Source: JAYEJW01 sp034716535
GTDB lineage: Bacteria > Pseudomonadota > Gammaproteobacteria > Chromatiales > Chromatiaceae
Length of the DNA stretch: 7,558 bases
Direction: 5' to 3'
Assembly (NCBI GenBank): GCA_034716535.1
Contig: JAYEJW010000511.1
Location: forward strand, 1-7,558
The translations under genes were made by a program, and so were the position numbers. How positions within the stretch are numbered: position 1 is the first letter of the stretch; every line of letters starts with the position of its first letter. Positions 1-5,342 of the stretch are shown in pieces. Under the pieces are notes generated by a model. That model saw only the letters and a program-made list of their open reading frames with translations, did not search any database and had not been told where the DNA came from.

Positions 1-336
1 AAGGTCTCCACCTTGTACGACATGATCCATCCCAATGCAGACAATACGCTGACCGTGCGTTCTCTGTTCATTATCGACCCGGACAAAAAGATCAAACTGA
101 TGATCACCTACCCAGCCAGTACCGGCCGTAATTTCGACGAGCTGTTGCGCGTCATCGATTCTCTGCAACTCACCGATGAATTCAGCGTAGCAACCCCGGT
201 AAACTGGCGCATGGGTGAAGACCTTATCATCGTCCCGGCAGTGAGCGATGATGATGCCAGGGACAAATTCCCCGCGGGCTGGAAAGCGGTCAAACCCTAT
301 ATGCGGATGGTCCATCAGTCGCAGGTGCACCACTGA
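1..336 (+). CDS. 1-Cys peroxiredoxin (Prx6 type), C-terminal part
   Basis: The reading frame is open from base 1 to a TGA at 334-336, giving 111 residues. The N-terminal half with the peroxidatic Cys (usual family length about 210-220 residues) lies outside the window. The visible part has the typical Prx6/AhpC-TSA C-terminal pattern: a TLYDMIHPNA-like segment, a VRSLFIIDP strand, the highly characteristic TYPASTGRNFDELLRVIDSL block, then VATPVNW and a closing GWKAVKPYMR. Family members are cytosolic thiol peroxidases that reduce hydrogen peroxide and alkyl hydroperoxides. The first in-frame ATG at 13 is internal, not a start. The gene is separated from the SUF regulator by about 350 non-coding bases, so it is a neighbour with a related oxidative-stress theme rather than a clear operon member. 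Confidence 0.93.
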   Translation, partial: KVSTLYDMIHPNADNTLTVRSLFIIDPDKKIKLMITYPASTGRNFDELLRVIDSLQLTDEFSVATPVNWRMGEDLIIVPAVSDDDARDKFPAGWKAVKPYMRMVHQSQVHH

Positions 337-368
337 GGTGTGATTCGGTAAATACAGGCGCATAAGGA

Positions 369-392
369 CTTTGCGTGCTTTGCGTCTTTGCG
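369..392. repeat. CTTTGCG short tandem motif, three copies
   Basis: CTTTGCG occurs at 369-375, 378-384 and 386-392, with starts 9 and 8 bases apart. Sixty bases further on, around 441-452, the sequence AACGCCAAGGCG resembles the opposite end often seen with such intergenic motifs. Similar CTTTGCGTCTTTGCG strings recur between genes in many bacterial genomes, from memory. Their function is unknown to me. Confidence 0.5.
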
Positions 393-407
393 AGAGTCTC
401 ATCGAGG

Positions 408-423
408 GCCGCTTTGCAGCGGC
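408..423. repeat. Perfect hairpin, 6-bp stem and TTGC loop
   Basis: GCCGCT (408-413) pairs with AGCGGC (418-423) around a four-base loop. It lies about 70 bases after the peroxiredoxin stop and could mark the 3' end of that transcript. It lacks the following T-run of an intrinsic terminator, so it is listed as a repeat structure only. Confidence 0.4.
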
Positions 424-646
424 GCGGTGGTGCCTTGAAACGCCAAGGCGAATCAGCCCCCCCGAAATCCCTTGCGGTTTTCGGCGCTTCCATGCCACGA
501 AAATCGTCTTGCATATAACGCTTGGCACTCTACACGAGTTGAACTTCACCCACAGATTTTGCTGACAAGCCAACTTTAATATACGTCAACGAAAACACGT
601 CTATTAAATACCTGTCACGCGACCAGTATTAGGCATCAGGGACGTA

Positions 647-671
647 AAACTAGACTATACTAGTACTATAT
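647..671 (+). promoter_or_regulatory. Candidate IscR/Rrf2-type operator and promoter core
   Basis: The segment immediately upstream of the regulator gene resembles the E. coli IscR type 1 site as I remember it. GACT at 653-656 is followed by a five-base AT-rich spacer and AGTA at 662-665, where the ideal would be GACT-N5-AGTC. By hand, 18 of 25 positions fit the remembered consensus. It also contains two near-repeats of ACTAG(T)ACTAT starting at 649 and 659, one helical turn apart, and -10-like TATACT hexamers at 656-661 and 669-674. No good -35 was seen, which would suit a regulated weak promoter. A site here would allow the following regulator to control itself and the operon. The call is inference from position and partial match. 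Confidence 0.45.
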
Positions 672-689
672 ACTGAAGGCGACGAACCG

Positions 690-1160
690 ATGTTGACACT
701 CAGCAAACTCAGCGATTACGCCATCGTGTTGGTATCGTGTCTGGCCACGCTCGATGCGTATACGGCGAGCGCCCGAACGCTGGCGCGGGCGACAGAGATT
801 CCCCTGCCCACGGTGGTCAAGCTTCTCAAGATACTGGCCACCGGCGGTACATTGCGCTCGATCCAGGGACGCAGCGGGGGTTACCGGCTGACGCGCGCCC
901 CATCCGAGGTCCCGCTCACGGAAATCATCGAAGCGGTCGACGGACCGATCGCGGTGACTGAGTGTAATCGTGAAACCGGTGACTGTCGTATTCAGGACCG
1001 CTGCCTGGTCCACAGACATTGGGTGGTGATCAACGGGGCGTTCCGTCAGGCCTTGACCGGCATCAGCCTGGCGGATCTGACCGGCCCTCCGCTGCGGATC
1101 GAGGGGGCCTTGCGATTCGACCGCGCCAGCCCTTCGGGGCCGATCTCCGGCGTGGGGTAG
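690..1160 (+). CDS. Rrf2-family Fe-S assembly SUF regulator, IscR-like
   Basis: A 156-residue transcription factor of the Rrf2 family. An N-terminal winged helix-turn-helix begins at LSKLSDYAIVLV and includes the recognition segment LPTVVKLLKIL (about residues 39-49) and the wing RSGGYRLTRAP (61-71). A dimerisation helix follows, then the cluster-binding loop with Cys92, Cys99 and Cys105, plus His108 in CLVH. E. coli IscR uses Cys92, Cys98, Cys104 and His107 to hold a [2Fe-2S] cluster, so this protein should sense cluster status with one extra residue in the loop. The start MLTLSKLSDY matches the SUF-regulator subgroup found beside suf genes in Xanthomonadales and relatives. GAAGG at 675-679 supports ATG 690. 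The family's usual target is the downstream suf operon, and the operator candidate just upstream implies autoregulation. The C-terminal 20 or so residues are Gly/Pro-rich and probably disordered. Confidence 0.92.
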   Translation: MLTLSKLSDYAIVLVSCLATLDAYTASARTLARATEIPLPTVVKLLKILATGGTLRSIQGRSGGYRLTRAPSEVPLTEIIEAVDGPIAVTECNRETGDCRIQDRCLVHRHWVVINGAFRQALTGISLADLTGPPLRIEGALRFDRASPSGPISGVG

Positions 1161-1174
1161 CGCCGTCGTGTCCG

Positions 1175-1274
1175 NNNNNNNNNNNNNNNNNNNNNNNNNN
1201 NNNNNNNNNNNNNNNNNNNNNNNNNNNNNNNNNNNNNNNNNNNNNNNNNNNNNNNNNNNNNNNNNNNNNNNNNN
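1175..1274. other. Assembly gap of 100 N
   Basis: There are exactly 100 N, the conventional placeholder for a scaffold gap of unknown length. The left side ends 14 bases after the regulator stop. The right side resumes inside sufS. No biological statement can be made across it. By the usual regulator-sufB-sufC-sufD-sufS order, the true gap is probably several kilobases. Confidence 0.97.
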
Positions 1275-1972
1275 ATGTGCTGGGCACCATCAACCCGGTG
1301 GCGGAGATCGTGCGGATCGCGCATCGCCACGACGTCCCGGTGTTGATCGACGGCGCTCAGGCGCTGGCGCATCTGCGCGTGGATGTCCAGGCGCTCGATT
1401 GTGATTTCTACTGTTTCTCCGCTCACAAGATGTTCGGTCCCACCGGCATCGGCGTGTTGTACGGCAAGGCGTCCTGGCTCGAGTCCATGCCACCCTATCA
1501 GGGTGGCGGCGAGATGATCCGCTCGGTGAGCTTCGAGAAGACCGTGTTCGCGGAGCCGCCGCAACGCTTCGAAGCGGGGACGCCTCCCATCGCCGGCGCG
1601 GTGGGGCTGGGTGCGGCGATCGATTATCTGGGCGGCATGGACCTGGAGTCGGCGGCCCGCTACGAGAAAGGCCTGCTGGAGTACGCAACCACGCGGCTCC
1701 ATGAGTTACCTGGTCTGCGCATCCTCGGAGAGACACCCGATAAGGCGCCAGTACTTTCCTTCGTCATGGAGGGTGTACACCCCCATGACCTGGGCACGGT
1801 GCTCGATGGTCAAGGGGTGGCGGTGCGGGTGGGTCACCACTGCGCCATGCCGCTGATGGACTTTTTCGGCATACCGGCGGCCACCCGCGCCTCGCTGGCC
1901 TTTTACAACACCGCCGCGGAGGTCGATCGCCTCGTCGAGGGCCTGCGCCATGCACGAGGACTGCTGACATGA
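1275..1972 (+). CDS. sufS: SufS cysteine desulfurase, 5' end lost in gap
   Basis: About 231 C-terminal residues of a group II, PLP-dependent cysteine desulfurase, which releases sulfur from L-cysteine as an enzyme-bound persulfide and gives alanine. The visible part opens in the VLGTINPV strand and has the PLP aspartate segment LIDGAQA. The Schiff-base lysine is in SAHKMFGPTG (codon 1427-1429) and the persulfide cysteine in VGHHCAMP (codon 1841-1843). Lysine and cysteine are 138 residues apart, the same as Lys226 and Cys364 of E. coli SufS. By that numbering about 175 N-terminal residues are missing, because of the assembly gap rather than gene decay. The stop overlaps the sufU start in an ATGA, so the two are translationally coupled, in keeping with SufU being the sulfur acceptor. 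Any start upstream of the N run is an artefact of reading through it. Confidence 0.95.
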
Positions 1973-2424
1973 ATGGCGAGCTTGGGGACCTCTACCAGGA
2001 GATCATCCTCGACCACAACCGCCACCCGCGTAACTTCCGTGCCATGGCGGATGAAAGCCGTAGCGTGGCGGCGGACAACCCCCTGTGCGGCGACCGCCTG
2101 AAGCTGTACCTGAAGCTCGAGGGAGACCGTATCGTCGACATCAGCTTCGAAGGTTCAGGCTGCGCCATCTCCATGGCCTCGGTCTCGATGCTGACCGAGC
2201 GGCTCAAGGGCGCGAGCGTTGCGCAGGCCGAGGGACTGTTCGAAACGGTGCACGCGCTGTTGACCAACGAGGACCCACCGGCGGAGCCAATGGCTCTCGG
2301 CGAGCTGGAGGTGCTCGCGGGAGTGCATCAGTATCCGATGCGCGTCAAATGCGCCACCCTGGGCTGGCATGCCCTCAAGGCGGCTTTAGCTCCCGGCCGG
2401 GTGAAAGTGGTCAGCACCGAATAA
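1969..2424 (+). CDS. sufU: SufU-type zinc-dependent sulfurtransferase / scaffold
   Basis: A 151-residue protein of the IscU/NifU-N family. It begins LYQEIILDHNRHPRNF and carries Cys40 and Asp42 (NPLCGD), Cys65 (GSGCAISMASVSML) and Cys128 (RVKCATLGWHAL). These match Cys41, Asp43, Cys66 and Cys128 of Bacillus subtilis SufU. The 62 residues between the second and third cysteines include the insertion that separates SufU from IscU, where the spacing is about 42. In Firmicutes SufU binds zinc and accepts persulfide sulfur from SufS, replacing SufE. The same job is inferred here, and no sufE-like gene is visible. GAGGA at 1956-1960 lies eight bases before the ATG. A scaffold role cannot be excluded from sequence alone, but the SufU-type spacing and the sufS neighbour favour sulfur transfer. 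Confidence 0.9.
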   Translation: MNGELGDLYQEIILDHNRHPRNFRAMADESRSVAADNPLCGDRLKLYLKLEGDRIVDISFEGSGCAISMASVSMLTERLKGASVAQAEGLFETVHALLTNEDPPAEPMALGELEVLAGVHQYPMRVKCATLGWHALKAALAPGRVKVVSTE

Positions 2425-2458
2425 CGGCAGCCCTGAATGACTGAGGGTGGAAAACACG

Positions 2459-2911
2459 ATGAGCGAATGGCTTGAAGTGGCAAGCAGCGAGGGGATCGAT
2501 CCTGCGTTGCGTCTGCCGCCGGCGCTGAAAGAACTGTTGGAGGCGCTGGTGCGCGCGGGCTATCCCGAGGAGACCTGCGGCCTGCTGCTCGGACGCCAAG
2601 CGGAGGGCACTGTAGAGGTCCTGGACCTCAAACAGGCGCGCAATCTGAACCGGGAACGCGCCCGCGACCGCTACGAGCTCGACCCGGCAGACTTCCTGGC
2701 TGCGGACCAGGCGGCCCGCGACCGTGGGCATCAGATCGTGGGAATCTGGCATTCCCACCCGGACCATCCGGCCAGACCGTCGGCGAACGACAGGGCGCGC
2801 GCCTGGGCGGGCTGGTCGTATCTGATCGTCTCGGTCACCCCGGACGGGGTGAGGGAGCTGCGCTCCTGGCGGCTGAATGACGGTGATTTTATCGAGGAGG
2901 TCCTCGAATGA
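2459..2911 (+). CDS. JAMM/MPN+ zinc metallopeptidase, Mec+-like (M67)
   Basis: A compact 150-residue JAB1/MPN/Mov34 peptidase with an intact JAMM zinc centre. The catalytic glutamate is Glu38 in EETCGLLLG, and His98, His100, Ser108 and Asp111 fit the HxH-x7-S-x2-D signature exactly (IWHSHPDHPARPSAND). Small bacterial enzymes of this kind cleave after the Gly-Gly end of ubiquitin-like sulfur carriers. M. tuberculosis Mec+ frees cysteine from CysO-cysteine, and QbsD of Pseudomonas acts on a carrier in thioquinolobactin synthesis. The next gene encodes such a carrier with an internal Gly-Gly, so carrier processing, adduct release or both is the likely role. The start is placed at ATG 2459 with GAGGGTGG (2443-2450) as the ribosome site. 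A GTG at 2447 is possible but would lie within that site. There are 34 untranslated bases after sufU, and the stop overlaps the next start in an ATGA. Confidence 0.9.
   Translation: MSEWLEVASSEGIDPALRLPPALKELLEALVRAGYPEETCGLLLGRQAEGTVEVLDLKQARNLNRERARDRYELDPADFLAADQAARDRGHQIVGIWHSHPDHPARPSANDRARAWAGWSYLIVSVTPDGVRELRSWRLNDGDFIEEVLE
2893..2906 (+). promoter_or_regulatory. Strong ribosome site within a small hairpin
   Basis: GAGGAGG (2894-2900) lies seven bases before ATG 2908 of the fusion gene and is close to an ideal Shine-Dalgarno sequence. CGAGG (2893-2897) can pair with CCTCG (2902-2906) around AGGT, which would partly hide it. Ribosomes finishing the overlapping JAMM gene would open the hairpin, so coupled translation of the two genes is a reasonable inference. 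Confidence 0.45.
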
Positions 2912-4356
2912 ACGCGACTGTGATGATACGCATTCCCACGCCGCTACGCCCACTGGCGGGCGGCGCCGATGAGCTGCGCGTACAGGGCGCCACCGTGGGT
3001 GAGGCCTTGCAGGCCCTGGACGATGCCTTGCTCGAACGCATCCTTACACCCGAGGGCGAGGTGCGACGATTCGTCAATCTCTATCTCGGTCCGGACAATG
3101 TGGCCACCCTGGAGGGGCTCGCGACCCCCATCCGGGAGGGAGACGTGCTCTCCATCGTCCCCGCCGTGGCCGGCGGAAATGCGGCGCAGGCGAAAGACCG
3201 GTGGCTCGCCCAGCTGCGCGCGGAGATCCCCGCAGTGGACCCGCGCGAGGCCCTGGAGCTGCAACGCGCGGGGGCCGTGCTCATCGATGTGCGCGAGCCC
3301 GACGAGATCGCCGCCGGAACGCCGGAAGGCGCCCTGCCCCTGGGGCGCAGCTATCTGGAATTCCGCATCGAGGAAGCCGTACCGGACAAGGAGCGCGCCC
3401 TGGTGGTGCTCTGCGCGGTCGGCCTGCGCTCGCTGTTCGCGGCGGAAGGGCTGCGGCGGCTGGGCTATCGAGACGTACGGAATCTGGACGGGGGCTTCAA
3501 CCGATGGAAGGATGAAGGCATCCCTTTCCAGGTCCCGCGGATGCTGGACGCCAACGCACGCGAGCGCTATGCGCGTCACCTGACGATGCCGGAGGTCGGG
3601 GAGTCCGGACAGCTCAGACTGCTCGACAGCAAAGTCCTGTTGATCGGCGCCGGCGGATTGGGATCACCGGCGGGCCTCTACCTGGCCGCGGCCGGGGTCG
3701 GCACGCTGGGCATCGTCGACCACGACGTGGTGGATCGCAGCAACCTGCAGCGCCAAATCCTGCACACCGATGCGCGGGTAGGCCGACCCAAGGTCGAATC
3801 TGCCCGGGAGGCGATCCTGTCGCTCAACCCGTCGGTGAAGGTGGTGGGCCACAAGACCCGGCTCGACAGCGACAACGTGGAGGCCCTGCTCAGCGCCTAC
3901 GACCTGGTGGTGGACGGCTCGGACAACTTCCCGACGCGCTACCTGGTCAATGACGCCTGCGTGAAGCTCGGCATCCCCAACGTGCACGGGGCGGTGTATC
4001 GCTTCGAAGGTCAGGTCACCGTCTTCTGGCCGGCTTACGGAAAGCGTCGTGGGCCGTGTTACCGTTGCCTCTACCCGGAACCCCCGCCGCCCGAGATGGC
4101 CCCGTCCTGCGCCGAGGCCGGGGTGTTGGGCGTGCTGCCGGGCGTTATCGGCCTGCTCGAGGCAGTGGAGGCGGTCAAGATCTTGCTGGATACGGGCGAC
4201 CCGCTGGTCGGCCGCCTGCTCTACTACGATGCGCTACGGGCCAGTTTCATCGAGCTTAAGCTGAAGCGCGATCCAGCCTGCCGCTATTGCGCGGACCCCG
4301 CGCGCTTTCCGGGCTATGTGGACTACGAGGCGTTCTGCGCTGAGGCGGGAGCATGA
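2908..4356 (+). CDS. Fusion of sulfur carrier (MoaD/CysO-like), rhodanese and MoeB/ThiF adenylyltransferase
   Basis: A 482-residue protein of three modules. Residues 1-90 are a complete beta-grasp sulfur carrier: a VMIRIPTPLRPLAGG start, a VGEALQAL helix, a FVNLYLGPDNV strand, then EGDVLSIVPAVAGG ending in Gly89-Gly90, about the length of free MoaD or CysO. Residues 108-208 are a rhodanese, with LIDVREPDE and the persulfide loop at Cys169 (CAVGLRS). Residues 214-475 are a MoeB/ThiF enzyme with the GAGGLGS nucleotide loop (247-253), the SNLQRQ arginine segment (278-283), DGSDNFPTRY (336-345), Cys401 in PSCAEAGVLG, and zinc cysteines 384/387 and 458/461. Together these can adenylate a carrier C-terminus and convert it to a thiocarboxylate. 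M. tuberculosis MoeZ has the MoeB-rhodanese order and a separate CysO. Here the rhodanese comes first and the carrier is fused. Gly-Gly must be freed by cleavage before it can be activated. It is not a simple moeB, since the cysteine synthase and JAMM neighbours point to cysteine formation. Confidence 0.92.
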   Translation: MNATVMIRIPTPLRPLAGGADELRVQGATVGEALQALDDALLERILTPEGEVRRFVNLYLGPDNVATLEGLATPIREGDVLSIVPAVAGGNAAQAKDRWLAQLRAEIPAVDPREALELQRAGAVLIDVREPDEIAAGTPEGALPLGRSYLEFRIEEAVPDKERALVVLCAVGLRSLFAAEGLRRLGYRDVRNLDGGFNRWKDEGIPFQVPRMLDANARERYARHLTMPEVGESGQLRLLDSKVLLIGAGGLGSPAGLYLAAAGVGTLGIVDHDVVDRSNLQRQILHTDARVGRPKVESAREAILSLNPSVKVVGHKTRLDSDNVEALLSAYDLVVDGSDNFPTRYLVNDACVKLGIPNVHGAVYRFEGQVTVFWPAYGKRRGPCYRCLYPEPPPPEMAPSCAEAGVLGVLPGVIGLLEAVEAVKILLDTGDPLVGRLLYYDALRASFIELKLKRDPACRYCADPARFPGYVDYEAFCAEAGA

Positions 4357-5342
4357 ACCACAGCGCGGTCAAAGATTACACCCGCGGGACCGGCGAGGCG
4401 CTGCGCGCTCCTGACTCCAGCGTCATGGCCGCCGGGCTGTTGGCCGCAATCGGGAACACCCCCCTCGTGGAACTCGACCTGGCGCGCGAGACCGCCCCCG
4501 GGGTGCGCCTCTTTGCCAAGCTGGAGAGCGTCAATCCCGGCGGCTCGGTCAAGGACCGCCCGGTGGCGCGGATGTTGACCCACGCACTGCGGCACGGCCG
4601 GCTCGCCGGAGGGCGTCGATTGCTGGACTCCACTTCCGGCAATTCGGGTATCGCCTACGCCATGTTCGGCGCAGCCATGGGCATCCCGGTCAGCTTGGTG
4701 GTGCCGGGCAACGCGAGCCAGGAACGGCTCGATCGCATTACCGCCCACGGCGCGGAGCTGATCCTCACCGACCCCCTGGAGGGCTACGATCACGCCCTGC
4801 GCGAGGCACGGCGGCTGGCCGCGGAGTACCCCGACCGGTACTGGTACTGTGACCAGTACAGCAATGCGGAAAATTGGCGCGCCCATTACGAGACCACCGG
4901 AGCGGAGATCCTCGCCCAGGTCAGAGCCCGGACGGGGACAACACCCGAGGCTTTCGTGGTGGGCGTGGGCACCGGTGGTACGATCACCGGCGTGGGACGT
5001 CGGCTGCGGGAGGCCCGCCCCGACACCCTGATCGTATCGGTCGTGCCGGAGACCTTTCCCGGCATCGAGGGCCTGAAGCCGTTGGGCGATCCCGGTGACA
5101 TCGTGCCCGCGATCCTGGATGAATCGCTGATCGACGAGCGGATCAAGGTCACCATTGAGCAGGCTACGGCGATGTGCCTGCGACTGGCCAACCGGGGGCT
5201 GTTCGTGGGTCCTTCTTCCGGAGCCTATGTTCACGCCGCCCTGGAGGTCGCCGCCACCGGCCGCTGTCGTTCTATCGTCACCGTGCTCTCGGACGCCGGT
5301 GAGCGCTACGCCTCGACGGGGCTGTGGGAGCGGGGCCGTTGA
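4353..5342 (+). CDS. cysM: PLP-dependent cysteine synthase, CysM/CysK family
   Basis: A 329-residue fold-type II PLP enzyme. Key sites are Lys67 for the Schiff base (NPGGSVKDRP), the substrate loop TSGNSG (94-99), the phosphate-binding glycine loop GVGTGGTITG (204-213), and Ser288 in GPSSGA near the PLP ring nitrogen. SDAGERYASTG lies close to the end. The family makes cysteine from an activated serine plus sulfide or a thiocarboxylated carrier. By position it should use the carrier made by the preceding gene, like M. tuberculosis CysM, which takes O-phosphoserine and CysO-COSH. In a hand alignment the mycobacterial O-phosphoserine arginine position falls at Lys242. This is tentative. About 25 extra residues precede the usual start region, with a possible internal start at Met25. 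The C-terminus stops soon after STG, lacking the longer tail of mycobacterial CysM. The start overlaps the previous stop (ATGA), with GAGG at 4342-4345. A plain O-acetylserine sulfhydrylase remains possible. Confidence 0.88.
   Translation: MNHSAVKDYTRGTGEALRAPDSSVMAAGLLAAIGNTPLVELDLARETAPGVRLFAKLESVNPGGSVKDRPVARMLTHALRHGRLAGGRRLLDSTSGNSGIAYAMFGAAMGIPVSLVVPGNASQERLDRITAHGAELILTDPLEGYDHALREARRLAAEYPDRYWYCDQYSNAENWRAHYETTGAEILAQVRARTGTTPEAFVVGVGTGGTITGVGRRLREARPDTLIVSVVPETFPGIEGLKPLGDPGDIVPAILDESLIDERIKVTIEQATAMCLRLANRGLFVGPSSGAYVHAALEVAATGRCRSIVTVLSDAGERYASTGLWERGR

Larger units (their letters stand above)
337..646. other. Non-coding intergenic stretch
   Basis: No convincing gene was found on either strand between the peroxiredoxin stop and the regulator's operator region. 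The short open frames here have no recognisable motif. The first half is GC-rich and holds a CTTTGCG repeat and a small hairpin. The second half, from about 530, is distinctly AT-richer, as expected for a promoter-bearing region. No convincing -35/-10 pair with normal spacing could be assigned in it. Confidence 0.6.

Noticed and set aside
290..565. Two short open frames (290-514 minus, 371-565 plus) in the intergenic region
   Set aside because: No ribosome site, low-complexity composition, overlap with the repeat and hairpin, and no recognisable motif.
1019..1274. Open frame beginning at 1019 and running through the N run into sufS
   Set aside because: The part before the gap is a shadow of the regulator gene in another frame, and its joining to sufS only reflects unknown bases read as open codons.
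2447..2458. GTG start at 2447 for the JAMM peptidase
   Set aside because: It lies inside the GAGGGTGG ribosome site that serves ATG 2459 at normal distance. Only four residues are at stake.
4323..5234. 303-codon minus-strand open frame across cysM
   Set aside because: It is the antisense shadow of a GC-rich gene with clear PLP-enzyme motifs on the plus strand.
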